From Styela clava (Eukaryota; Chordata; Ascidiacea; Stolidobranchia; Styelidae), in assembly GCF_964204865.1 (NCBI RefSeq), contig NC_135254.1:17241001-17305000 (forward strand): DNA of 64,000 nt. The letters are read 5' to 3'. Below, in pieces: positions 45,201-56,000 of the stretch. The notes beneath the pieces were generated by a model, which saw only the letters and a program-made list of their open reading frames with translations, was not told the DNA's origin and searched no databases. The position numbers and the translations under genes were made by a program. Position 1 is the stretch's first letter. Each line of letters starts with the position of its first letter.

Positions 45201-46978
45201 TTTAAAAATAAAGCTTTAGTATAACAAAGAGTCATAAACACTATTAAAAAAAATGTGGGCAAAAACAAAATTTAAGACGCAAAAGAAAGAGCAGTTCTGT
45301 AAATGCTAGTGATGATAAATACGGCTGAATCAAATTAAATGCCGGAATAAAAGATAAAAGTTTATCGCGTCAATTGATTTCCTAAATAATAAATTACCGT
45401 GATCCCGTAGTGTGCGTACCAGTTTAGTGTTAGGCTATAATTTTATCCCGATTTTCCTTATCTTATTTCTCTTACGAGTTCGGGGACTGTCTGTGTTAGC
45501 CAAGTGAATATACCCCTGCTCATAGGTTTCAGTCCCTTTACACAACTTGATGTAAAGTAGGCGAACAAAATTAGTTACCTCCATATTGGTACACTTCTGT
45601 AGCACCGATTTTACTATGCCAGTAACTGTGAACATATTTACTAATTTACGAACAGATTAGTGTGTACAAGATCTAAATTGAGAAAATTAACTATACAGGA
45701 CCTTATCAGGGAGCGAATTCTACTGTAATAAGTGATTACGAAATATCGTCTCCCTGTCCCCTAATGATGGCAAGTGTGAGAGCAAGTATGGAAGTTTTTG
45801 CGAAAACTACAATTAAGAAACTACGAAATAAAAGCTTTTTCTTAACGGGGTAGGTGCTGCGTCGACTCTATAAGCGTTGATGCTCATGGCAACATCCTCA
45901 TATTGCATACCAATTGCGTAACTACATTGTAAACTGTACTGGTATCTCCCCCTAAACTTTGCATAAATTATGCCATTGACCGCCATACTATTTTAATGTT
46001 GAAATTTGAAGAAAAAAAATTGGAAGTGAAAAAAATTTAAAATCAATCATGAATCGGTGAGATTCGATTAGAGTTTCTGCACGTTCTTTTTCAATAAATA
46101 TTATGAACAGCATTTTTTTGGTATTATTAGAATTACAAGGACTAAAGATTCTGAAGTACATTACCGATTACATTTCAGTTATCATTTGAAAACTTCAAGT
46201 TTATAATATATACATGGTCTACAATGCATTTTGAATATCTGGTATTTAAAATATGTCCGTATGCTAAATGCTTGACTAAAGTAAATGATGTGACTAAATG
46301 CTACATTTTCCATGACAGGCTTCTAAAATATCTGATACAACATTTTTTTCCAATGTCAAACAAAGAATTAAACCTACCAACCGTATCCATAATCACGCCA
46401 GATAACTTCCAAGAACATGGCGCACAACTCTCATTAGTTTTTTCTGTTCCATTAATCGAGGTTTGTGGTTTTACTATTTATTTATAAAAAAAAATTTTAA
46501 GGAATATATATATATATATATATATAAGTTTACATAACTTTAACTAGATTCTATGGAATGTTTTCATTCCATCGACTGTATATTGTCGAAAGAGTAAGCG
46601 AAATCAAATTTACCTTTCTCCGTGGCAGCAACTCGTTAATACATCGATAATGTAGGCTGTACTCCTAATTGTATATGAGGTCAGAACATCAAGTATGTCC
46701 CACAGTTCGTTTTTAACTTCGTATATATATACGTCTATTTTAATTATGGATACATAATACTCATAGTTTATGACGTGGTATGTGGTTAATTTTGATACCT
46801 ATTTTCATAGATTCACAAAGAAATGACGAAACGAGGAGTCGTGTGTGATGTCAGGAAACCCAACGTTATTAGGATCGCTCCTACTCCTCTTTATTGCACA
46901 TTTCACGATGTATTTCGATTTGTGGAGGTTTTGAGAGAGTCATTTCAAGCAGCTTCGAGCATTATAATTCGAAAATAA
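42267..46978 (+). CDS. KYNU: kynureninase-like PLP enzyme
   Basis: Kynureninase cleaves kynurenine and 3-hydroxykynurenine to anthranilates and alanine in tryptophan breakdown. Exons 42267-42453, 42565-42662, 43100-43213, 43644-43835, 44438-44593, 44919-45090, 45699-45849, 46319-46460 and 46811-46978 join in phase to 459 residues (human about 465). Family landmarks in order: [64 protein letters not shown] with the cofactor aspartate; TYKYLNSG with the PLP lysine; and a C-terminus ending [10 protein letters not shown] and [10 protein letters not shown]. Compared with the human enzyme (family knowledge), the H102 segment is replaced (exon 3), and exon 7 lacks the GWFGH, PGVCGFR and SNPP stretch, including the W305 and N333 positions. 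The join at 45090/45699 is supported by a GTAAGT donor at the expected residue. It is probably still a PLP enzyme with altered specificity, or a paralog. Confidence 0.92.
44040..44130. mobile_element. 91-bp hAT MITE with poly-C core
   Basis: CAGTGGTTCTCAAAC and GTTTGAGAACCACTG ends with an 8-bp duplication CTATAAAG at 44032-44039 and 44131-44138. A run of about 15 cytosines follows the left end. KYNU intron 4. Confidence 0.95.
44255..44418 (+). mobile_element. foldback-family fragment
   Basis: GCTTTTCTCTTCGAATACTG to TATTTGAGCATAGCTTTCTT matches 16868-17036 nearly base for base. It ends 20 bases before KYNU exon 5. Confidence 0.85.
45401..45606 (-). mobile_element. MITE, GTGTGTACC family, copy 6
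   Basis: GATCCCGTAGTGTGCGTACC to TTGGTACACTTCTGTAGC with the family interior. KYNU intron 6. Confidence 0.88.
46504..46526. repeat. AT microsatellite
   Basis: A pure TA dinucleotide run in the last KYNU intron. Confidence 0.9.
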
Positions 46979-47268
46979 AAATTTTAATTCGATTGTTTAT
47001 TTTTTTCTTTCGTACCACCCATTCCTGCCTGGGCCCTAACTAACGACTACTTTTTATGAATTAATGAAATTAATGCTAACTATAATTAATTACCGGTAAT
47101 GAAAACACTGATCACGAATAAATAGTCACTTAATACCACAGTCGCATACACACCACATAATTTGCTGGTAGTCAACGATGAGGTACTGAAAACTTGGGCA
47201 TTAAGAGCTGACTAATGATTGATTGTTTGCTTTTTTTTCAAATCGTCTCCTGTTATGTCAAAAGAAGG

Positions 47269-47517
47269 ATACGATATGATTTTACATATTTATCCCGGGG
47301 AAAGAGAAAGCCGATGAGACAGCCCAGCCATATGGCGAACCACGCCCGGTTGCCATTCCATGTCGGGTATGGGATTAGTTAGTTATTTGTTTTTTGGAAG
47401 CATGGACTTGGATGGTGGAGGAAGCAAACCTGCGACCCACGCAGATTAATCAGAGGTGCGGTGGTGAGCGTATTCCTTTTAACGCTTAGCAAGATGCGCC
47501 ACGCCGCCGAGCAATCA
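47269..47517 (-). mobile_element. tRNA-derived SINE with head
   Basis: Reads as reverse complement: a tRNA-like head (GCGTGGCGCATCTTGCTAAG), the body (CCTCCACCATCC, CATGCTTCC, TAACTAATCCCATACCC) and the tail AATATGTAAAATCATATCG. Same family as 60919-61217, but the central B-box part is damaged. Confidence 0.8.
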
Positions 47518-49117
47518 TTTAACAATTGAACAGCCTCGACTCTCCTATCGTTACTTCGGGGAAGGTCTTTCATCAATCTTAACCTAATGCTTTGAGCTAT
47601 ATTTACGACTCATTGTGTGCAGGTTGTCTAGTCAGTGATCAGAGCGTTGGATCTATGTTGGCTTCGCAGGTCAAAAATAACTCATTAACTTGGTTTGACA
47701 AGAGACATGGTTCGCAATATGATTTTTAATTTTATCCAAATCCTCTGTCTCGCCATAAATATGTAAATCGTTTCCCATGACACCTCGGTCAAGATGTAAT
47801 TAATTGGGAAGGCCATGACGAGAAAAATTGACTCGAACCCGAGATACCCCAGTCTTTTCAAAAATAGTAGCATCGTAAATATATACTACTACGTAGCACA
47901 CCAAACGTATTAGTGACTCGTCATACATAGCTTTGTTCGGAGTGAAAAGATACAAGAAAGGAATTCAGCACTTTTGGTCGTTGGTACGTAGAAATCTAAA
48001 AAATAAATCGATTTTATTACCCACTCCCAACGACTCCCAACATACCGCCCACTCCCAAGATCTAAAAATGACAATCAGTCGTTGATGACAATGTAGCAAA
48101 ATATTATGTGAGGTTAAAGGTCGGAGAAGCATTAGGTTCGAGAAAATTTCCAACCTGTTCAAGTTCCCTAAAATCAAATTAGTGCTAGCCTATATCCTTG
48201 CATTTTTGGACAGGTTAAGGTACGGTATGATGAGATAAATCCTTTAATTTAGTAATTTAAGTGTAATGTGGTATTGGTAGTAGGTACGAAAAAATTGTTG
48301 CACATTAAAATTAGGCGACATATCAGACTACCCGCAGCTGTTTTTTTCATCGTACCGTAACGTGCGGTACCTGTAAGTAAAATTTTTCAATTCCAAATAT
48401 TAATTTTATTTTGACTTCATAATCAGCATAACACAAGATCAAATAATTGATAAAAACAAATAAATGAAAACTGATCAGGAAATCACGAAAGAAAGTACAA
48501 CCTTCAGTAAGGCAGGCAGAGATCCACATATTTAGCCTATTTCTTGTGGTGCAAAAACATTGTACATTAAAACAAATACTAAAAATTGAATGAATACATT
48601 GAGAAACATACAATATTTGAACTACAAACTGCAGAAAAGGCCAGAGCCAAAAGAAATGGTAGACGTGTTAATATTAGGTACGGTAACGTACCGTATATTT
48701 TATTACTTGTGAATGTATGAGGTATTGGAAAATTATGAATCTCCTCCATGCAGCCATTGGTGTAGGTCTGTAGGTGGGCGGTGCCCCACCACCGATAAGC
48801 ACTGTTTTGTTATTACTCCTCCATAAGCACTGTCTTGTTATTACTCTCGCCGGCATCGGCGTCGAGAGAGGCCGAAACGAAAAGAGTCCGCTAGTTTTCT
48901 AGAGATTTTAGTTTCCGGGTCTATTTTGTTTAATTATGTTCATCTTGCTATTTTTTTTGTTACCCTCTCGGGCTCTGTTTTATGCTGTTTTGTTCCATTT
49001 GCAACGTTTTGCGCAACAGAAAGACAGTGCAAAATGATGGGGAGAAAATACCACGAAGCAGAATATTGCCTTGTTTTCTCCTGTTTTCCATTAGCTTCAC
49101 ACTTAGCCGTGTTTTAA

Positions 49118-49248
49118 GTAAGTATTGAGACTGATTAAGATTTTGGTTACTATTACACAACACAGTTACAGCATTACAATTAGGTCTACGACCGATTTAT
49201 AGTTACTGAACCAGCAAGTTGTTCATGATTTGTTAGTTGACTCAACAG
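49118..49248 (+). other. 5' UTR intron of the first SEFIR gene
   Basis: A GTAAGT donor at 49118 and an ACTCAACAG acceptor ending at 49248 bracket a 131-base intron four bases upstream of the ATG at 49253. The upstream exon, with the short open stretch 48926-49117, would be untranslated leader. Confidence 0.55.
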
Positions 49249-49252
49249 GGAA

Positions 49253-50164
49253 ATGGATTCCGATGAAGAGCGGGGAGAATCTGTGTTGGAAATGGCATTT
49301 AGCTTGATTAAAAATGGATTTGGTGGTTCGTACCAGAGAACAAATCCTAAACGCATTCACGCCCAAGATTTGATCATGCCTAATGCCTCAGGATGTAGTC
49401 CTATAAGCAACTCGGAAACCTTACCAAAAGACGAACTTGTTGCTCGAACAACAGGGAGTACTTCGTTAAATGGAAATACTGTAATTTCTCAGCAGGAATC
49501 TAATTCTAGTATGCCTTTCGCTAGGCATGTTGCTGAAAATGTTTACAATATGCCTACATCACCTTATATGCAAGAAATGATGCCTTACGATAGGCATGTT
49601 GCTGAAAATGTTTACAATATGCCCACATTACCTTATATGAAAGAGATGATGGGATACAATGGAGAAGTGTCTCTTGAAGACAACAATGCACAACTCATGA
49701 ATAACAAGTTAACTTCTGTTTTTCTAACATATGGCGACGAAGCATCTATACCATCGGTTATTGAGATTTATAAGTTTCTGAAACAAAACCTAGTTGAACC
49801 TCACGTAGACTTTATGGAGCAATCTATCAGGAACTGCAACAAAAATGTTTGGGCTAACGATAGAATAAGAGAATCTTCATTTATTATTGTCTGTGTTAAT
49901 GCAAACTACAATCAAATAGTTAATAAGTGCATGGCGACAGCTGACAATGATGATGCTAGTTATGCAGCTTATACCTTTAATGCACTTCAATCCATGTTTA
50001 TCCACAATGGTTGTTTGAATTACAAAGTCATACCAGTTTTGATTGATGGTGCAGTATTTAGTAGCTTGCCACTGTGTTTTCAAAGTACAGATGTCTATAG
50101 ATGGCCTGACAAAAGGGTTGAATTACTGGACAGAATTTTCAAAAACTTTTCTAAACATATTTAA
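49253..50164 (+). CDS. SEFIR adaptor, Act1/TRAF3IP2-like, with 23-aa repeat
   Basis: An intronless coding region of 303 residues. Residues about 155-303 form a SEFIR domain, the homotypic fold shared by IL-17 receptors and Act1: box 1 VFLTYGDEASIPSVIEIYKF, then PHVDFMEQSIR, WANDRIRESSFIIVCVN, FNALQSMFIHNGC, YKVIPVLIDGA and VYRWPDKRVELLDRIF. The layout (short IPVL strand, then V-x-x-WP) follows the Act1 SEFIR more than receptor versions, and no membrane segment is present, so a cytosolic adaptor is likely. The N-terminal half is low-complexity and carries two nearly identical 23-residue units (residues 87-132). SQQE near 83 fits the short TRAF2/3-type consensus. By family knowledge Act1 links the IL-17 receptor to TRAF6; whether this protein does so is inference. 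Confidence 0.85.
   Translation: MDSDEERGESVLEMAFSLIKNGFGGSYQRTNPKRIHAQDLIMPNASGCSPISNSETLPKDELVARTTGSTSLNGNTVISQQESNSSMPFARHVAENVYNMPTSPYMQEMMPYDRHVAENVYNMPTLPYMKEMMGYNGEVSLEDNNAQLMNNKLTSVFLTYGDEASIPSVIEIYKFLKQNLVEPHVDFMEQSIRNCNKNVWANDRIRESSFIIVCVNANYNQIVNKCMATADNDDASYAAYTFNALQSMFIHNGCLNYKVIPVLIDGAVFSSLPLCFQSTDVYRWPDKRVELLDRIFKNFSKHI
49511..49648 (+). repeat. coding tandem repeat, 2 x 69 bp
   Basis: Units 49511-49579 and 49580-49648 each encode 23 residues of the form MP-[FY]-x-RHVAENVYNMPT-x-PYM-x-EM. They differ at few bases, so the duplication is recent or kept alike. It lies directly before the SEFIR domain. Confidence 0.95.
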
Positions 50165-51228
50165 TCATCAGGGTGATCCAAGATAATTTCACCCATAAAT
50201 TTCTTGACTACTTTTGAATTACAGAAATGAGACAAAATTTAATCTAACACTTCAACTTCTATATGATTGTACCCTAAAGTTTCAACCTATTACACTTTGC
50301 ACTAATATTCTGTTCTTTCTAGAGTATGTATGACAATATATATCTTTTTCATGAAACTTTAGAGCTGAGTTTGGTCATGTGGTGGTATTAAGTAAAATAA
50401 GCTAAAACCAAACAGTGATGTCACAATGAGCATGTACATTTTCTATAACATAAGCATAGAGCGATGCCTAGAGGCCTGTTTTACAGTAAGCCATGGCCCA
50501 TGGTACAAACTGCCAAATTTAACATGGTTTGTTAAATCGTAGATGATTTGTAAAGTGAAAAGTAAAATCAGTTTTGCACATAGTATTGTGGCCCCCATCC
50601 AACTGATCATTTGGGAACTGCTGATCTTTGATGGTCTGTAAATGAGGTTTTCTTCATCTTGGATACATTTATTTTTTTAGATTTGGCAAGGCATTATTCA
50701 CAATCCTTCATTCTGGTTTGTGTAATATGGTGTTAATGCATAGATAGTAATAAATAGATATGGCCAGCTCAATATCAATGTGATTTTACATCAATATAGT
50801 TGTTCTTCTGTTGCAATATATAAGTCCTGTATCAAATGTTTCATAGAAGATATATATCCTAGTGATTGCATGTACCATGAAATACCTATTCAACTGTTTC
50901 CTTAATGTAATGAAATTCCAATCAGCTTTCTAAATATTAATTTTGCCTTCCAAAGAATTGTGATATACCATATCTAAAATTTGAACAATTTCTTCATAAC
51001 TGTAGCTTTTTATCTATAATGCTCATATGTCACCATAATGCTCAGATACTTAGTTCCAAGATCCTTTCATTCGAGGTGACCAAAAACCAAATATGTTGCA
51101 TTTCTATAATCGTAATAAGTTTCCAGTCTTTTTTTCTTCAAAGTTGTGCTTCACCTGTTTTTGGTGCTTATTAATCTATTCATATCATGTATTTGTTTTA
51201 GTTTTTTAAGTAATAGGTGTGATTAATT
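50165..51228. other. gap between the two SEFIR genes
   Basis: Likely 3' UTR of the first gene (AATAAA at 50749-50754) and promoter of the second. No other gene or clear repeat is seen. Confidence 0.5.
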
Positions 51229-51744
51229 ATGCCATCACTATTTCTCACTTACGGTCCACATGATGAGAGGACCGTAGAAAAGGTAAAAGAAATTCACGAC
51301 TATCTCCGTACCGAACAGTCTATCCATTGCCATGTTGACTACAAAGACTTGAGAACCAGAAGCATGAACGTCAACATGTGGATAAATGACAATTTGGGGC
51401 GAGACTTTGTGTTGGTGGGCATTGGTAAAGGTTATACAGAATACACATGTAGCTATCTAAGCACAGATGATACTGATGACCCAAATAGAAGTTATAATGG
51501 GTCAATATTTGACAGACTGCAGTCGGAAATTATTCATAATGGTTGTTGGAATAAACGCTATATTCCTATATTATTGGACGGTGCTACAGATGATGATCTT
51601 CCAAGTATTTTGCGAACTACAACATTGTATCATTGGCCGAAAGACCAGCAAAAGCTACTGGACAGATTATTAGGAAGACAAGAATTTAAACCGCCTCTCA
51701 GAGGATCAAGGCCTATAGCCGTTGTCAAGTCTGTTCTCGGTTAA
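51229..51744 (+). CDS. SEFIR-only adaptor, Act1/TRAF3IP2-like
   Basis: A 171-residue intronless frame that is nearly all SEFIR domain: SLFLTYGPHDERTVEKVKEI, CHVDYKDLRTRSMN, WINDNLGRDFVLVGIGKGY, IFDRLQSEIIHNGCWN, YIPILLDGATDDDLP and LYHWPKDQQKLLDRLL. The end (EFKPPLRGSRPIAVVKSVL) resembles the extension after the Act1 SEFIR domain, which the upstream gene lacks. The start is set by the in-frame TGA at 51220-51222, nine bases before the ATG with no AG acceptor between, so it begins at the domain edge. With no N-terminal TRAF-binding part it could act as a decoy or bridging partner; that is inference. It and the upstream gene probably arose by tandem duplication. Confidence 0.85.
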   Translation: MPSLFLTYGPHDERTVEKVKEIHDYLRTEQSIHCHVDYKDLRTRSMNVNMWINDNLGRDFVLVGIGKGYTEYTCSYLSTDDTDDPNRSYNGSIFDRLQSEIIHNGCWNKRYIPILLDGATDDDLPSILRTTTLYHWPKDQQKLLDRLLGRQEFKPPLRGSRPIAVVKSVLG

Positions 51745-53016
51745 TCTAATGTAGCATATCGCTGATTGTGATTTCTACTAGTATTCGCTTCCTTTGACAA
51801 TATTCATATGAAGAATTTGTTTTAACTCAGCCCACTGTCTTTATTCTATTTGTGCGAATTGCTTCAAACCAATGTGTTATATCCTATGTACTTATACATC
51901 TGCTAAAATATATATAAATCAAGTAACTTGCGTCAAACATTTTCAGAAACTGAACAGAACAGGAGCCATCTTTTGGTCTCGGTTGCAAAGTTGCACATGT
52001 TTTATTTTTGATTATAGGTAGTGTGCCTTATTTCCATGGCTCGGCAGTGTGGCAGATCATGCTAAGTAAGCATTGGGAATACGTTCACTACCGCACCTCT
52101 GATACTCTACGTGATTAATCACATGTGAGAGAGAGAGACGATTGTGGTCTACGAGTTTGTCCACCATAGTTCTGGCTATCAGAGTTTTGCCATACGATTA
52201 AGAAGCCACCTTCCCTTTCCCCCGGAAAACAATGTGAAACCTAGTTTGCCTCACAAGTCTGCGTCTGCCTGAATTCTCAGTGACAAGCTAAATGGCTATT
52301 TAATAACCCACAGAAAAAAACTAACCTCTCTAGGAGACTTGGGCAACTTTAACACTTCCAACCACAGATAAATAAATATTATGATATTAAGTGCTTCATT
52401 GGAATATATCAAGGTGAAAAAAACCATTTAGACAATTTGAAATTTCACTGAAGACTAATCATTCAATATAAAAGTGAATGTAATTGTTTGAAGAAAATGG
52501 AATAATAGGCTTGGGTGAGTACCTCACCAGTAATGACGTTCTTTCACAGTGGCAAACAAATGGAAAAAACAAGATATATGAACATAAACCTGGACGAAAA
52601 CAATTTGCCATATCAAATAGACTGATGCCTATTATTAATGCTATATATTCCGATTTAAAGCTAAATAATGACTTAAAATTTGCCCATAGTCCCAAGGTCT
52701 CGATCAGAATTACACCCCGTGGATGAAAAATCGTCAAATCGAATACAGAATTTGGGTATGTATAGTGTATGCTTAACATGGTTTGGTCCACATGTAAAGA
52801 AAATTGAGTAGCACTTATAAAAGATCAACATTTAGGGCGACTTGGCTCCGCTTTCAAAGCGGAATAAATGTCTGTTAATGTAATTGATACTTGAATGTTA
52901 TTACATTCATTGAATAAAATTTTAATTTGTTTTTATAACAAAACCAAGGCAGAAGAATACGGTCCATACAAGAATAATCTTTTCGCTAAAATAGAAATAA
53001 ATCTTGGGTTATAAAG
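51745..53016. other. gap between convergent genes
   Basis: Lies between the 3' ends of the second SEFIR gene (plus) and ZDHHC12 (minus). A GAGAGAGAGA run is at about 52129-52137. An unassigned open frame is at 52484-52726. Confidence 0.45.
52484..52726 (+). CDS. unrecognised open frame, possible exon
   Basis: About 80 residues are open on the plus strand (YLTSNDVLSQWQ, KQFAISNRLMPIINAIYSDL), preceded directly by a TAA and with no early ATG; an AG at 52508-52509 could be an acceptor. No family was recognised. It could be a stray exon, a pseudogene piece or chance. Confidence 0.25.
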   Translation: MFEENGIIGLGEYLTSNDVLSQWQTNGKNKIYEHKPGRKQFAISNRLMPIINAIYSDLKLNNDLKFAHSPKVSIRITPRG

Positions 53017-56000
53017 CTACATTTGATTCCTGTTCCCTTTGTATTCATCCTTTCCATATGTGACTTCTTCCAATCTCACATCTTCATCATCATTTGTAGC
53101 GTGCTGTTGTTGTTCTTTGACATTTTTCTCGTAAATATTGAGCCAGTTGTAAGGTTTGCAGTAGCAAAAAAACACATATATATTGCGACAGATCCCAAGA
53201 TGGAAGGGATTGTCAACTTGAATCTTTTGAAGATATGTAATTCTAGAAAATAGTCAAAAATATCTGGCATTATTGTGGTCAAGGTCAAGGGTGTAGCCAA
53301 GAAATTTCAAGCTACGAAAAATTGATATATATGATACAGAAAAATGCTTTTTATTTTTTTGACCATTGAAAAATTTAAGTCATTATTACAATAAGCCGTG
53401 GCCATGTTGGTGTAGCATTTATCACAGAGAAGTTAGCTGTGGCCTATTAACTATGATGGAGATTGGAGAAACTTCTTTCATAGACGCAATTCAATTTTTA
53501 ATTTAACTGCCGTATTTTCGACAATACAGGACTCAAGTTTGTAACTGATTGTCGGGAGATTCTAATAAATAAAAATGTTAGTTCTATGCATACGTAAACA
53601 TCAGATTTTACACTGTGCATGCTAAAAACTCAATTGACAAACATGAGGGAAGACTTGATATAACAGAGATTCATATTACCTGTGTCTGCTCATACTCTCC
53701 CACGTTGTGTGGTTTGAGAAAACCATGTAAGTGTGTATCGCACAAAGAGATCCAACGACAAACAAGAATATGGCTAATATTACATCAACCAATAATAAGA
53801 GTACATTGTTGTGAATCCATTCTTTGGAACTTGAAGAACTTTTATATCCAGTACTGAATAAATGAAATTGAACTTGAATCTTCATTCAACTAATGATTAA
53901 GCTATAATATTAACAATGCAATAATTTTATAAAAATCATATTCAAATTGTCACCAGAGCAATTCAATAAGACGGTTTTCCGCGAGCCCCTGGGGTCTGTG
54001 ATGACAGCCCATAGGGTCCGCAACTATATGAAAAGAGTCTGATTGATCTTTAATGATTGATTTCAATCCAAAAGCCATTGCATCATAGCGGATGAATATC
54101 CATTGCTGTCCGAAACGACAATTAATTATACATGTGTGGGGCATTAGGCAAAGAGTTGGACCTACAAGTTTGCTTGTCACAAATTGCTCTGAGAATCGAT
54201 AAATTGTGCAATGAAAAGCAACTTCATCCATCACATCAATTTGTTTGTGTTGTGATGTAAATGAAACATTATCCTTCCTCGTTGGTTAGGCGCAGAAATT
54301 GATACAGCATAGGATGAGGGTCCATCAAAAATAATGTTCACAAACAGGGGTCCGTGGAAACACCGGACTAGGATAACCTAATATTATCACATTAGTAAAC
54401 CAGCATAGGAAGTGAGACCTGATATAGCTCTATTATACATAAAATATAAACAATGTATGAGTCTGATTATATCAAAGCATTATGATTTATGACAAAACCG
54501 TTCCAATATCAATTTTGTCACACAATATTCACTGTGATAAATTGCGTTATTTTAGAAGATCGGCCAAGCTTCTGTCCTCAAAAATTCAAAGAGTTTGTTG
54601 TAATAATACATTACAAAGTACTAAATATGTTACCGTGCCAGAGTTAGAACCAGTTGAGCACTGGGCATCGGAAATTCTCGCATGAAATGACAATGATACA
54701 CAAAATGGAGAGTTAACAAGACTTACGTTGATATATAAATGCTCCATGAAATTAAGAGAAATTCATATGTTAAAAACACCCAAAACCATCTGTGATTTCT
54801 TTCTCCAACACAATTTGCCACCCACGGACAGTGGTGATCAAATTTTCTCACACAGTGTTTACATTCTCGACAATGACGTGCCCTCAATGGTCTCTGAATA
54901 GAAAAATGGTAATATATACTCAAAAACCTGCTTTCATGTAAGTTGCATATGTCAATCAATGAAGAAATTTGGTCAATATATACCAGATGAAAACACAAAG
55001 AGTATTCACTCTTGTATCCCTAGCAGAGAAAATGCTTGCAGAACTTGGAAATGAAAACAGTTCTCAAATTTCTCAGACAAAAAATACTATGGTACTGCGA
55101 TTCATATAAAGAGTTCATATATTATTGTGAGTTAATGATCAAATTTACCTACATAATGAATCAACTTCATTAAGCAACCAAATAAGATAACTGAAATATT
55201 CTGATATCATTTCTGAGTATTCAAATGCGGAATCTATTATTTGCCTGACACATAGTCACTTTGGATACATGAAATTAATTTGCGTTTTTTGCACTACTTA
55301 TTACCGGTAGGCTATATGACATATTTATACGCCTTTTGCACTGAACAAGGCTATGCTCAAGAAGTAACTGCGATAAAAAAGACTACTATAGTTTGAAATG
55401 TATTACACCCTGAATGAGGAGGTGGGCATGACATGGTAATCTGCAACACCATCACGGTCAAGTTTAAAGCTTAAACCACTAGGTCACCATGCCAACCAAG
55501 TATTATTGTTGCCTTTATCATTTTGATATTCACAAGAAGATTTTTCAAAAAACTATTCATTAGTTCAGGTTACTCCTAATAAAAACAACTTGATTACCTA
55601 CTAATAAACCTGTTAAATAAACAACAACTAACTTCTAAACCACAAAATCCACATCTTTGATGGGGCTCCAAGTTGAAACGATTTTTATCAGTTTTTCTGT
55701 TTCTTGATTCCGGTTCATTATTTGGTAACATGCTTTGCTTTTCTTCTTCGGATGAAAAATTAGAGTTTTCGTGTTCCTGTCTGTGCGATCTCATTTCATA
55801 TAATTCAACTTCATCATCACTATCATCCATCACAAGAGAGATCTGTAAAAGATTATGACAGAATATCTGTAAACCTAATAGTATAACAGTACTTTATATC
55901 AGTGTTTCTCAATGTGATTCCTTTGCCCATAAGAAAGGAGATTCAAGCTTGAATCTGGAACAAAGTTTGGAAGTTCAACTTGACAAGCTGATCGATACAC

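Larger units (their letters stand above)
46979..49248. other. intergenic KYNU to SEFIR locus
   Basis: Contains a SINE copy (47269-47517), several short CGGTAC-containing stretches near 48230-48380 and 48676-48700, and the 5' UTR of the next gene. No other gene is seen. Confidence 0.5.

Noticed and set aside
45091-45698. Possible missing KYNU exon with the GWFGH and SNPP motifs
   Set aside because: I read the interval in all plus frames outside the MITE and saw no such motif; the direct join is in phase.
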